Source: Acinetobacter ihumii (GTDB taxonomy: Bacteria; Pseudomonadota; Gammaproteobacteria; Pseudomonadales; Moraxellaceae). From it: DNA of 64,000 nt. Below the pieces are notes generated by a model, which was not told the origin of the DNA, made no database searches, and saw only the letters and a program-made list of their open reading frames with translations. The stretch covers positions 1,024,997 through 1,088,996 of the forward strand of contig NZ_LR130760.1 of assembly GCF_900625095.1 (NCBI RefSeq). The letters are read 5' to 3'. A program made the position numbers and the translations under genes. Shown piece by piece: positions 29,685-38,970 of this stretch. How positions within the stretch are numbered: position 1 is the first letter of the stretch; each line of letters begins with the position of its first letter.

Positions 29685-29693
29685 GGGGTAACT

Positions 29694-30608
29694 ATGGCAC
29701 TACGACATTTCCTGACTTTACGTGATTTATCTTCTTTAGAACTTCAGCAGATTTTAGATCGCGCGAGTGAACTAAAACGCCTTCAACACGATAAGCAGAT
29801 CTACCAACCATTTATTGGTAAAGTTTTAGGAATGATTTTCGAGAAATCAAGTACCCGTACCCGTATTTCCTTTGAAGCTGGTATCTGCCAGTTTGGTGGT
29901 AGTGCAATCTTTTTATCTCCACGAGATACACAGTTGGGTCGTGGAGAACCAATTGAAGACTCTGCTCGTGTTATTTCCAGTATGCTGGATATTGTCATGA
30001 TCCGTACTTTTGGGCATAACATCGTGGAGCAGTTTGCGTCTTATTCCAAAGTTCCTGTCATCAATGGTTTAACTGATGACCACCACCCATGTCAGCTTCT
30101 AGCAGATTTACAAACCTATCAGGAACATCGCGGTAGTATTAAAGGTAAAACAGTGGCTTGGATTGGTGATGGCAATAATATGTGTAATTCATATATTGAA
30201 GCTGCACATATGATGGGTTTCAAGTTAAAGGTTGCTTCTCCCGTAGGCTATGAACCAAAACCAGAATTTTTATCTGAATTTGCTCACTGCGTTGAAGTAT
30301 TTAATCATGCTGAAGATGCTGCGGTAAATGCTGATTTAATTGTGACTGATGTCTGGGCCAGCATGGGTCAGGAAGAAGAACAAAAATTACGTGAAAAGGC
30401 GTTTGCCAATTTTCAGGTCAATGAAAAACTCATGGATATTGCACATCCAGATTGTTTATTTATGCATTGTTTACCTGCACATCGCGGTGAAGAAATTTCT
30501 GAACATATGTTAGATCATAAAAATTCTGTAGTTTGGGATGAAGCTGAAAATCGCTTGCATGCACAAAAAGCATTAATGGAATTTTTACTGAACGAACAAC
30601 TGAAATAA
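29694..30608 (+). CDS. argF: ornithine carbamoyltransferase
   Basis: A 304-aa protein of normal OTC length. The carbamoyl-phosphate motif is [10 protein letters not shown] near residue 50, then HPCQLLADL near 132, [10 protein letters not shown] near 222 and the ornithine-binding [10 protein letters not shown] near 263. It makes citrulline from ornithine and carbamoyl phosphate in arginine synthesis. argC lies 4 kb away on the other strand, so the pathway genes are scattered. Confidence 0.97.
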   Translation: MALRHFLTLRDLSSLELQQILDRASELKRLQHDKQIYQPFIGKVLGMIFEKSSTRTRISFEAGICQFGGSAIFLSPRDTQLGRGEPIEDSARVISSMLDIVMIRTFGHNIVEQFASYSKVPVINGLTDDHHPCQLLADLQTYQEHRGSIKGKTVAWIGDGNNMCNSYIEAAHMMGFKLKVASPVGYEPKPEFLSEFAHCVEVFNHAEDAAVNADLIVTDVWASMGQEEEQKLREKAFANFQVNEKLMDIAHPDCLFMHCLPAHRGEEISEHMLDHKNSVVWDEAENRLHAQKALMEFLLNEQLK

Positions 30609-30621
30609 AATTTTCGACGAA

Positions 30622-30650
30622 AGACGCTGTATTCAAACAGCGTTTTTTTT
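30622..30650 (+). terminator. terminator of argF
   Basis: Arms ACGCTGT and ACAGCGT with loop ATTCA, then eight T. Confidence 0.9.
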
Positions 30651-30668
30651 GATTTAAAAATCTTTAAA

Positions 30669-31028
30669 TTATCGAATGAAGCCTTGTGGCTGTAGAATAA
30701 TTAAACTTGCGCCAATTAAAACCACAACACCCCCTGCGATATCCCAGCGAGTTAAAGGAATTTGATCAATAAATCGTAGCCACATCAGTGCTGTGAAAAT
30801 ATAAATTCCACCGTAGGCTGCATAAATGCGACCCGAAGCAGCAGGATGCAATGTAAGTAACCAGACAAAGATGGCTAAACTAATCACAGTTGGCATCCAT
30901 AACCAAACACTTTTTCCTTCTTTTAAAATTAAGTAAGGAAAATAACAGCCTAGTATTTCTGCAATCGCGGTCAATAAAAATAACCCGAATACACTCAATA
31001 TTCGGGTTATCGTAAAATCTTCCAACAT
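30669..31028 (-). CDS. YnfA family membrane protein (UPF0060)
   Basis: A 119-aa protein with four transmembrane helices. It shows the family motifs [15 protein letters not shown] and [18 protein letters not shown]. YnfA belongs to the small-multidrug-resistance-like fold and its role is not settled. The start lies 3 bp after the clpA stop, so it is the last gene of the clpS-clpA run. Confidence 0.92.
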   Translation of the reverse strand: MLEDFTITRILSVFGLFLLTAIAEILGCYFPYLILKEGKSVWLWMPTVISLAIFVWLLTLHPAASGRIYAAYGGIYIFTALMWLRFIDQIPLTRWDIAGGVVVLIGASLIILQPQGFIR

Positions 31029-31031
31029 CGA

Positions 31032-33308
31032 TTACGCAGGTTCAGCAGTTTGATCTTCAAAGACAGACAGTTGTAGTCCAACCTCTTTTCCATCTTCTTT
31101 TTTCACTGAAACAGCGACATTACCACCATGATCAGCCAATTCACCAAATAGAATCATCTCAGCTAACGGCTTTTTCAAATGTTCCTGAATTAGACGTTGC
31201 ATTGGACGCGCGCCCATAAGGCGGTCATAGCCATTGGCTGCAAGCCAGTCACGAGCTGATTGATCCACTTCGATCACAACTTTTTTATCATCCAGTTGCG
31301 CTTGCAATTCTGTGAGGAATTTATCAACAACAGACTCAATGACTGAAGTTGGTAAAGCTTTAAACTGAATAACACCATCCAAACGGTTGCGGAACTCCGG
31401 TGAGAATGCACGTTTCATGGCTTCCTGATTGTCATTGCTATTGTCTTGTTCGGTAAAACCAATGCTGGTACGAGAAATACTTTCTGCGCCAATATTGGTG
31501 GTCAATACAATAATCACGTTTCTAAAATCAGACTTACGACCATTGTTATCCGTCAGCGCACCATGATCCATCACTTGAAGTAACAAGTTAAAGACATCTG
31601 GATGCGCTTTTTCAATCTCATCCAGCAGCAATACACAATGTGGATTTTTATGAATTGCATCGGTCAGCAAACCACCCTGATCATAACCGACATAACCTGG
31701 AGGAGCACCAATTAAACGTGATACCGCATGGCGTTCCATATATTCTGACATATCAAAACGGACCAGCTCAACACCAAGTAACTTCGCCAGTTGTTTGGTG
31801 ACTTCAGTTTTACCAACCCCTGTAGGGCCTGCGAAAACAAAATTCCCCACTGGTTTATCGGGTGCTTTTAATCCTGCACGAGACAATTTAATTGCAGAAG
31901 CTAATGCCGTAATTGCCTCATCTTGCCCAAAGACAACTCGTTTCAAATCTCGTTCAAGATATTCAAGTACCGCCTTGTCATCTTTCGATACAGTTTTTGG
32001 CGGAATACGCGCAATTTTTGAAACGATATCTTCGACGTTTTCAACGGTAATTAAGCTGTCTTCACTATCGGCTTTTAAACGACGTTGTGCACCAGCTTCA
32101 TCAATCACATCAATGGCTTTATCTGGTAAAAAACGATCATTGATAAATTTCGACGATAATTCAACCGCTGCGACTAAAGCCTTGTCTTCATATTCGACAT
32201 GATGAAAATCTTCAAACTTGGTTTTTAGGCCACGTAGAATTTCAATGGTCTCTGAAACGCTTGGCTCATTGACATCAATTTTTTGAAAGCGTCTTGATAA
32301 TGCATGATCTTTCTCAAAAACCTGACGGTATTCCTGAAATGTGGTTGAACCAATACAACGCAAGGTTCCATTCGCAAGTGCAGGTTTAATCAAATTAGAG
32401 GCATCCATGGTACTGCCCATGCTTGAGCCAGCCCCAATGATCATATGGATTTCATCAATAAATAAAATCGCATTTGGATTTTTCTTAAGTGCATTTAACA
32501 GTTGTTTTAAACGCTTTTCAAAATCACCCCGATATTTTGTTCCTGCAACCAGTGCACCAATATCCAGACTATACACTTCTGCATTGGCTAATGGTTTTGG
32601 GGCTTTACCATTTACAATCAGCCACGCTAAACCTTCTGCAATTGAGGTTTTACCCACTCCCGGATCACCCACTAAAAGTGGATTGTTTTTACGGCGACGG
32701 CAAAGGATTTGTGCGGTACGCTCAATCTCTTTTTCACGCCCAATAAGAGGGTCTGTTTTACCCTTTAAAGCTTCGTGGTTTAAGTTCAGTGTAAACTGTT
32801 CAAGTGGCCCAGCATTAGAGGAAGATGCAGCATCGCCTTCAATGTCTTCAACTTCTTCTTCAGCTTGCACATCTTCCTTACGAGTACCATGAGAAAGATA
32901 TTGCGTTAAAGTCAAACGATTAATTTGATGACGTTTTAGCAAATAGACTGCGAAAGAATCACGTTCAGAATACATGGCGACTAGAACATCAGCACCTTCA
33001 ACAGTACGGTCACCGCCACTGGACTGCACATGGAAAATCGCACGTTGTAAAATACGATCAAAGCTCTCCGTTGGATGCGGTGCCTGATCGTTATTTTCAC
33101 TGAGTTTAGGCGTATGCTGCTCTACATATTCTTCTAATTCTTTACGCAATAGAACAATATCTGCACCACATGCTTTGAGTGCATTCACAGCCGAATCATT
33201 ATCGAGCAAAGCCAGCAATAAATGTTCCACCGTAAGGAACTCATGCCGTTTTTGACGAGCCATGCTTACAGCCAAACGCAAGGATACTTCTAGTTGACGA
33301 CTAAGCAT
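31032..33308 (-). CDS. clpA: ClpA ATPase subunit of ClpAP protease
   Basis: A 758-aa protein. The Clp N-domain (MLSRQLEVSLRLAVSMAR...) precedes AAA+ 1 with Walker A GDPGVGKTS and LFIDEIHMIIG. AAA+ 2 has AGPTGVGKTEV and LLLDEIEKAHPDV. It unfolds substrates for ClpP, with ClpS choosing N-end-rule substrates. The start is set at 33308 (MLSRQLEVS), because 45 residues upstream in frame do not resemble ClpA and overlap clpS. clpS is directly upstream; clpP is not in the window. Confidence 0.97.
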   Translation of the reverse strand: MLSRQLEVSLRLAVSMARQKRHEFLTVEHLLLALLDNDSAVNALKACGADIVLLRKELEEYVEQHTPKLSENNDQAPHPTESFDRILQRAIFHVQSSGGDRTVEGADVLVAMYSERDSFAVYLLKRHQINRLTLTQYLSHGTRKEDVQAEEEVEDIEGDAASSSNAGPLEQFTLNLNHEALKGKTDPLIGREKEIERTAQILCRRRKNNPLLVGDPGVGKTSIAEGLAWLIVNGKAPKPLANAEVYSLDIGALVAGTKYRGDFEKRLKQLLNALKKNPNAILFIDEIHMIIGAGSSMGSTMDASNLIKPALANGTLRCIGSTTFQEYRQVFEKDHALSRRFQKIDVNEPSVSETIEILRGLKTKFEDFHHVEYEDKALVAAVELSSKFINDRFLPDKAIDVIDEAGAQRRLKADSEDSLITVENVEDIVSKIARIPPKTVSKDDKAVLEYLERDLKRVVFGQDEAITALASAIKLSRAGLKAPDKPVGNFVFAGPTGVGKTEVTKQLAKLLGVELVRFDMSEYMERHAVSRLIGAPPGYVGYDQGGLLTDAIHKNPHCVLLLDEIEKAHPDVFNLLLQVMDHGALTDNNGRKSDFRNVIIVLTTNIGAESISRTSIGFTEQDNSNDNQEAMKRAFSPEFRNRLDGVIQFKALPTSVIESVVDKFLTELQAQLDDKKVVIEVDQSARDWLAANGYDRLMGARPMQRLIQEHLKKPLAEMILFGELADHGGNVAVSVKKEDGKEVGLQLSVFEDQTAEPA

Positions 33309-33318
33309 ACGACCCCCT

Positions 33319-33732
33319 TTAATCTTTGGGTTCGATCTGACAAAGTAATGGATGACCTTGAGATCGAGCGTAATTATTGACTTGGTTTGCTTTAGTCTCT
33401 GCAATATCTCTTGGATAGACGCCAGCAACACCTTTACCTTCATAATGTACTGTTAGCATTACTTGAGTGGCTTGGTCAAGATTCAAAGCAAAGTATTGTT
33501 GTAAAATTTCAATTACAAAGTCCATTGGCGTGTAATCGTCATTCAATAATACTACAGCATAAAGTGGTGGACGTTTCAGTTGAGGCTCAGCAGTTTGGAC
33601 GGCAATATCACCTTCTGGCTCATTATTTTGCGAATCACTTAAGCGCGGATTAACATGCCAATCTACGTAGCCAGATTGGTAAAAGGATGCTTTCACGTCT
33701 TTTAAACTAATTTGTCGCTTATTGGTTCGCAT
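33319..33732 (-). CDS. clpS: ClpS adaptor of ClpAP
   Basis: A 137-aa protein. The conserved core is [21 protein letters not shown] and [24 protein letters not shown], which bind N-end-rule residues and ClpA. The N-terminal extension (about 50 residues) is longer than in E. coli ClpS (106 aa). It stops 10 bp before clpA and is translated with it. Confidence 0.95.
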   Translation of the reverse strand: MRTNKRQISLKDVKASFYQSGYVDWHVNPRLSDSQNNEPEGDIAVQTAEPQLKRPPLYAVVLLNDDYTPMDFVIEILQQYFALNLDQATQVMLTVHYEGKGVAGVYPRDIAETKANQVNNYARSQGHPLLCQIEPKD

Positions 33733-33750
33733 ATACTCTAGGATTCACAG

Positions 33751-34506
33751 TTAATTTGCATTTGCTTCTGCTTGCGGAATTTCCGCAACAAAAGCTGACT
33801 CAGCTTCGACTGGCTTACCACGCTGCCAGCTAAAACGTTTCACAATTGGCGTTGCAGCTCCATTTAGGCGCACCTCAATATATTGTGGTGTAAAGCCTTT
33901 AGGCATGGTCCAACGTCCTGTTAAACGCTCAAAATCATCAAAATTAAAATTGTTGTCTTGCAACGGGATAACCAATATTTCATCACCCTGTATCAAACGC
34001 ATTTCCACCGAACCCGCTGCACGGCGTTTATTTGGGCTCACCTGTACCAGATCAAGCTGATATTCATAGGCATTTTCAGGTAAAGGTTTAATCGCCAAAT
34101 TTTGAATGGTTAAACTTAAACCACCACGTTGACGCAAAACTTCCCGATAAATCGCACTCATACCTTCCATTTGAGTTTTATCGTTCTTTGCCTGTGCAAT
34201 TCCCTGAAATAACTCATTCGCATTACTGACTGCGATATCACGTTCTTGTACAGTTGCATTTAAACTTTTATTCACCGCGTCAAGTGCTGTTTTCTGCTTT
34301 TGCACGACTTCGACCAATTGTTCTGCATCTGCATCATAGCCGACCACTGTAAGCCCCTGACGGTGTCCCACGGTATAACCCAGTAAAAAACTGCCAGAAA
34401 TCAGAACAGCCGCACCTATCACTAAGGGTCTATTGGTTTGCCAAAAAGAAGGTGCTGGCATTTTTAAATCATCATTATTTGTTTGTTCAGCGTTCTGCAT
34501 CGTCAT
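33751..34506 (-). CDS. DUF6776-like membrane-anchored protein
   Basis: A 251-aa protein with one transmembrane segment near residues 29-45 (PLVIGAAVLISGSFLLGY). A predicted coiled coil lies at about 60-105 (VVQKQKTALDAVNKSLNATV) and a beta-rich C-terminal domain follows. It resembles the DUF6776 family in layout. Function unknown. The stop is 18 bp from clpS, so it may head the clpS-clpA-ynfA operon. A 13-bp hairpin separates it from argC. Confidence 0.75.
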   Translation of the reverse strand: MTMQNAEQTNNDDLKMPAPSFWQTNRPLVIGAAVLISGSFLLGYTVGHRQGLTVVGYDADAEQLVEVVQKQKTALDAVNKSLNATVQERDIAVSNANELFQGIAQAKNDKTQMEGMSAIYREVLRQRGGLSLTIQNLAIKPLPENAYEYQLDLVQVSPNKRRAAGSVEMRLIQGDEILVIPLQDNNFNFDDFERLTGRWTMPKGFTPQYIEVRLNGAATPIVKRFSWQRGKPVEAESAFVAEIPQAEANAN

Positions 34507-34530
34507 CTCTATTTAAAGATAGAACTAAAG

Positions 34531-34560
34531 CACACATTTAAATCGATATTTAAATGTGTG
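34531..34560. repeat. 13-bp perfect hairpin between argC and DUF6776 gene
   Basis: Arms CACACATTTAAAT and its complement with loop CGAT. No T-run follows, so it is not a classic terminator. It may process or slow the argC transcript before the clp genes. Confidence 0.6.
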
Positions 34561-34579
34561 TGAAGCCAAAAAGCGTTTC

Positions 34580-35635
34580 TTATGGTAATAAACCAATACC
34601 CGTCAGACCAGCATCTTCAGCAAAATTAAACATTAAGTTCATATTTTGCACGGCTTGTCCTGCTGCACCTTTGACCAGATTATCCTGTACAGATAAAACA
34701 ATCAGTTTATTGGGTTGCGGTTTATATAATGCAATACGCAATTCATTTGCTCCACGAACGCTACGTGTCTCTGGTGAGCTGTTTGCAGGCATCACATCGA
34801 CAAACTTCTCATCTTTATAAAAATGTTCATACAATGACTGAAGATCCGTATTTGCGCCTTCATCAGTTAAATCAACATAAATGGTGCTGAGCATTCCGCG
34901 AATCATGGGCACTAAATGTGGTACAAAAATAATGCTATCAAACACGCCTTTTTGTCCCGAAATATTTTCCAGTGCTTCTACAATTTCAGGATGATGACGA
35001 TGACCCGCAACACCATAGGCTTTAAAGTTGTCCGCATTTTCAGAATAAATCATGCCTAGACTGGCTTTACGACCCGCTCCTGATACACCTGATTTCGCAT
35101 CAATAATAATACTTGAGGGTTGAATCAAGTTATTTTTAGATTGCAATAACGGTGCCAAACCTAACTGTACTGTAGTCGGATAACATCCCGGATTACCAAT
35201 TACACTGGCCTGCTTGATTTTTTCACGATTTAATTCAGTGAGACCATAAGCCGAATCTTTTAATATTTGTGGGCAGCTATGTTGTAAACCGTACCATTTT
35301 TCAAACTGCTCTAAATCCTGCAAACGGAAATCTGCTGCAAGATCAATTACTTTGGTATTTGCCGCAACCAATTGCTCAGCATGTTGCATTGCAACGCCAT
35401 GCGGTGTTGCAAAAAACACTACGTCACATTGTTTGAGTTGCTCAAGATCCAAATCTGAAAACTCAAGATCGGTATGACCGCGAAGGCTAGGAAACATGTC
35501 CGCGACACGTTTTCCTGCTTCTGTACGCGATGTAAGAGTACGAACTGTAACCTGTGGATGTCGTAGTAAAAGACGCAATAATTCAACGCCTGTATATCCT
35601 GTTCCCCCAACAATTCCGACAGATACCACGATCAT
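34580..35635 (-). CDS. argC: N-acetyl-gamma-glutamyl-phosphate reductase
   Basis: A 351-aa protein. The Rossmann start is [20 protein letters not shown], the catalytic Cys is in [16 protein letters not shown] near residue 150, and GHRHHPEI near 220 binds substrate. It is the third step of arginine synthesis and uses NADPH. The type 1 ArgC length is normal. Confidence 0.97.
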   Translation of the reverse strand: MIVVSVGIVGGTGYTGVELLRLLLRHPQVTVRTLTSRTEAGKRVADMFPSLRGHTDLEFSDLDLEQLKQCDVVFFATPHGVAMQHAEQLVAANTKVIDLAADFRLQDLEQFEKWYGLQHSCPQILKDSAYGLTELNREKIKQASVIGNPGCYPTTVQLGLAPLLQSKNNLIQPSSIIIDAKSGVSGAGRKASLGMIYSENADNFKAYGVAGHRHHPEIVEALENISGQKGVFDSIIFVPHLVPMIRGMLSTIYVDLTDEGANTDLQSLYEHFYKDEKFVDVMPANSSPETRSVRGANELRIALYKPQPNKLIVLSVQDNLVKGAAGQAVQNMNLMFNFAEDAGLTGIGLLP

Positions 35636-35998
35636 TACCTCTAAAATTTTATCGAATGGCGATAGTATGGCAGTTTACTCAGGATTCTACAATCAACCGC
35701 ATCTGCTTAAATATAATCAAATGAAATATTTGTTCATGCGTATGCCACTGGTCAAAAAGTGCTTTAGTGGTTATATTGAGATGGCATAAAATGAAATAAA
35801 GCCAACATAAAAAGACATTCAACTTTTAACAACTCATCATGCCTATTAAAAGTATTTTTGTTGTGTTGGATAACATGGATTTAAATAACGACTTAAGGAC
35901 TTAAGGACTTTAAGGAAAGTCGCTCAGTTTCAATAGTGCTGATTCACGATAGATATCCGCATTGAACTGGATGAGTTAATCACTTCAGGGGTGAAGGA
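35636..35998. other. intergenic upstream of lipoprotein
   Basis: 363 bp divergent region with no gene. A short direct repeat (CTTAAGGA three times, about 35892-35916) lies some 85 bp before the lipoprotein start. Confidence 0.5.
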
Positions 35999-37513
35999 AT
36001 GCCTTTTTTAAAAAGCAGAAAAAATTTTTATTCGACTATTTTTCAAACATTTGGCATAGTCATGCTCAGCGCATTTCTCGTAAGTTGTGGCGGTAGTTCA
36101 AATACACCACCGACACCAGAATCCAATAATAACGATTCAGAGTCTACAAAATTACAGCCCAATGAAGTCTTGATTAAAGTTCCATTAGAAATGCGCAATG
36201 TAACCGTCAAACTTTACGACAATACCTCGAACCAAGTCGTGACTGAAATTGCTTCATTTAATGGTGTTTCATCAGCACTCAAATTTCCAATAGAGAAAGC
36301 CAATCGGATTTACCGTCTGGAAATCAGCACTCATCCAAATTCTCAAATTTATGATTTTATTAATGATCAATATGTTACATTTACAGGAACATACCACGCT
36401 TTAGTCTGGCCAACATCAACTGAATCTCGTGTGTTCTTGGTCAGTCCTGTTTCCGAAGCAGTTTATCAACGCGCTCTTGTTCGTGCCGGTCAATTACCTA
36501 ATGAAAATTTAGATCATGCTCAAATTGATGATTCACATTTTATTATGGCAATGGAAGACGTAAACGCGGCACTTTTAAATGCGTTTAAAAATGAGAAAAT
36601 ACCGACCGTTAATAATGCAACCGCCCTTGCCTATCTTGCTTCAACTGCGTCATCGCAAAGTCTTTATTTAGATAGTTATTTAAGCTTTGGCTATTTTATG
36701 CACTGGTACAATACACATGATCAGGCAACCGACTACTATGCAGCATTGACCCAAAATATCGCTCTGGATTTGGCTGACGGCTATCTGGATGGAAAAACTG
36801 TGTCGGGCAACACAACCACTTTTTCTGCGCTGGTAAATACAGTTGAAAATACAGATGCACGTTTCAATACTGCACCAGACATTGGCGCAAATCAAAAGAA
36901 CGCACGTGAAAAATTCGCCGCTGAATTAAGAACCGCTGTGCTTGACCTTGCACAACGCCAGCTACAACCTAGTTTAAATGGTTCAGCCTATAAAGCATTG
37001 AGTGATCGTGCTTACAGTGGTACACCAAATTCAGCATATAACTCAGCAAATATACGCACAAGCGGTGCTGGTGATTATCGTCGTGCCGTGGGTTTTAATA
37101 GTGCTGGCAGTTGCGATGATACAATTTACCCGTGTAAACGCGGCATTAATGGAATCAATAACGACAATAAAGATATTCAATTTCCAAGTATTGAATATTT
37201 AGTGGGTCGCTTTGAAGCCAATGGATGTATTTTAAAAGTACGTGCCACGGGTGATATTGAATTGAGTAAGGACAATCAGGTTTATAAATCAAGTTTAAAT
37301 GGTGGCAATACCGATAATTTATTACGTGTCGATGCGACTACGCAGGAATATATTTTAAATAGCGGCTCAGCAGAACCAAGTAATAGCACTCAGCAATACC
37401 CTTTTATTCAGCTAAAAATTAAAGCCAATAAAATCCTCTCTGCCAGTGCTGGTTTGGATAAACGTAGCTCACCAGTCCAACTTGAAACCGAACAACTCAC
37501 TTGTCAATTTTAA
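35999..37513 (+). CDS. lipoprotein of unknown function, 504 aa
   Basis: The signal ends in LSAFLVSCGG, a good lipobox (Cys near residue 31), followed by a Ser/Asn/Pro linker. About 460 residues of unrecognised sequence follow, with helical stretches (MAMEDVNAALLNAFKNEKIP) and two Cys clusters near GSCDDTIYPCKRG and NGCILKV. The C-terminus VQLETEQLTCQF may form a disulfide with the earlier Cys. It is probably anchored in the outer membrane. I know no family. A neighbour in the reverse direction is the YgjP-like gene, stops 1 bp apart. Confidence 0.85.
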   Translation: MPFLKSRKNFYSTIFQTFGIVMLSAFLVSCGGSSNTPPTPESNNNDSESTKLQPNEVLIKVPLEMRNVTVKLYDNTSNQVVTEIASFNGVSSALKFPIEKANRIYRLEISTHPNSQIYDFINDQYVTFTGTYHALVWPTSTESRVFLVSPVSEAVYQRALVRAGQLPNENLDHAQIDDSHFIMAMEDVNAALLNAFKNEKIPTVNNATALAYLASTASSQSLYLDSYLSFGYFMHWYNTHDQATDYYAALTQNIALDLADGYLDGKTVSGNTTTFSALVNTVENTDARFNTAPDIGANQKNAREKFAAELRTAVLDLAQRQLQPSLNGSAYKALSDRAYSGTPNSAYNSANIRTSGAGDYRRAVGFNSAGSCDDTIYPCKRGINGINNDNKDIQFPSIEYLVGRFEANGCILKVRATGDIELSKDNQVYKSSLNGGNTDNLLRVDATTQEYILNSGSAEPSNSTQQYPFIQLKIKANKILSASAGLDKRSSPVQLETEQLTCQF

Positions 37514-38191
37514 CTAGTGCGTATACCACCACGCAGGTAGTTGAAAGCTTTTTAATTGTCTGCGATGGGTCACATAATCTGGATCATATTTTTCAACTTC
37601 TGCCCAAAACATCGCGCTATGATTGAAATAACGCGTATGCGCAAGTTCATGGATACAGACATATTTCACGATTTCTGGCGGCATAAGCACTAAGCCAGCA
37701 TGAAGCATAATATTATGCTGCGCACTACAACTTCCCCAGCGTGTTTTAGGACGGCGCACAGTACAATCAAGAAATGGTAAACCAATTTGCTGACTAATTT
37801 CATTCAAAAATACAGGAAGATGCTGTTTTGCATACTCGTAAATCAGATCTTTGAGTACCAGCGTGTCCTTGTCTTCCCGAATAAAAATACATCCTAGTGC
37901 ATGGTCTATGACAAAGTTTTTTTGCTGTTGACGAAAAATGACAGGATAAGGTGCAGTTTGATTAAAAAATCGAATATTGTCTGAAGCAGAAAAATTTGCA
38001 TGTTGCTGCTGATTTTGTTTTTGCCATGTTTCGATCAACCAAGTCTGTGATTGATCTAAAAATTGCTGAATTTGTCGTTTGCTACAAAATACTGGAACAG
38101 TTAGACGAATCAAATTTGGCTCGACACGTAAGCGCAAATGTTTTGCTCTTACGTGCCTAACAATTTTAATTTCGGGTAGCTCAACGCTCAT
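37514..38191 (-). CDS. YgjP-like zinc metalloprotease (DUF45)
   Basis: A 225-aa protein with the HELAHTRYFNHSAMFW zinc motif near residue 186 (HExxH plus a later His) and RPKTRWGSCSAQHNI just before. This is the layout of YgjP/DUF45 (WLM, SprT-like) proteins. The function of most members is unknown. The start overlaps the rpiA stop as TAATG, so the two are translationally coupled. Confidence 0.9.
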   Translation of the reverse strand: MSVELPEIKIVRHVRAKHLRLRVEPNLIRLTVPVFCSKRQIQQFLDQSQTWLIETWQKQNQQQHANFSASDNIRFFNQTAPYPVIFRQQQKNFVIDHALGCIFIREDKDTLVLKDLIYEYAKQHLPVFLNEISQQIGLPFLDCTVRRPKTRWGSCSAQHNIMLHAGLVLMPPEIVKYVCIHELAHTRYFNHSAMFWAEVEKYDPDYVTHRRQLKSFQLPAWWYTH

Positions 38192-38862
38192 TAAATTGCA
38201 GTGCGCTCTTCAATGCCAGTGTTGGTCGCAACAATTGCAATCGAAGCAGGATTTAACGCAAAAATACCATTGGTAACGACTCCCGGAATATCATTCAAGG
38301 TCTTTTCAAGTTCAATGGCATTTAAGATATTCAAGTTATACACATCTAAAATGACATTGCCATTGTCTGTGACCACACCTTCACGATAAACCGGATCTCC
38401 CCCTAAACTGACAATTTTGCGTGCAACGGCAGATCGCGCCATGGGTATAACCTCGACAGGCAAAGGAAATTCACGACCCAGTTGTTCCACCCATTTAGAG
38501 TCATCCACAATACACACAAATTTTTTAGCAATAGATGCGACAATTTTTTCGCGCGTCAGTGCTGCACCGCCGCCCTTAATCATGTGCATATGACGATCAA
38601 TTTCATCCGCACCATCCACATAAGCATCGAGCCCACCCACATGATTCATATCGACTACTTCAATGCCCAGTTTTTGTAAACGCTCAGCAGTTGCCTGAGA
38701 ACTTGCCACCGCAGCTTCAAGTTGCAATTCAGGTAATAAATCGATTAAGAAATTGACTGTACTTCCTGTCCCCACCCCTAAAATGCCACCTCTTGGCAAA
38801 TGTTTTAAAGCTGCTTGGGCAGCAGCTTGTTTTTTTTCATCTTGACTTGCATAAAGACTCAT
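38191..38862 (-). CDS. rpiA: ribose-5-phosphate isomerase A
   Basis: A 223-aa protein. The motifs [25 protein letters not shown] and [16 protein letters not shown] (catalytic Glu and Lys) are those of RpiA. It interconverts ribose- and ribulose-5-phosphate. The ATG at 38862 ([12 protein letters not shown]) is the likely start; an in-frame TTG at 38874 adds four residues. It diverges from ilvA. Confidence 0.97.
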   Translation of the reverse strand: MSLYASQDEKKQAAAQAALKHLPRGGILGVGTGSTVNFLIDLLPELQLEAAVASSQATAERLQKLGIEVVDMNHVGGLDAYVDGADEIDRHMHMIKGGGAALTREKIVASIAKKFVCIVDDSKWVEQLGREFPLPVEVIPMARSAVARKIVSLGGDPVYREGVVTDNGNVILDVYNLNILNAIELEKTLNDIPGVVTNGIFALNPASIAIVATNTGIEERTAI

Positions 38863-38970
38863 GACATCACTCAACTATTATTTTTGACATTTGGGCGAAT
38901 TAATCGGCGCAAATGCCTAGGGGTTTGTTACAATAATCGTTTATTTTAAACTGTTAGATGGAAGATTAAC

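Noticed and set aside
31795..32892. Two plus-strand open frames opposite clpA
   Set aside because: Both lie wholly inside clpA, and their protein sequences show no domain.
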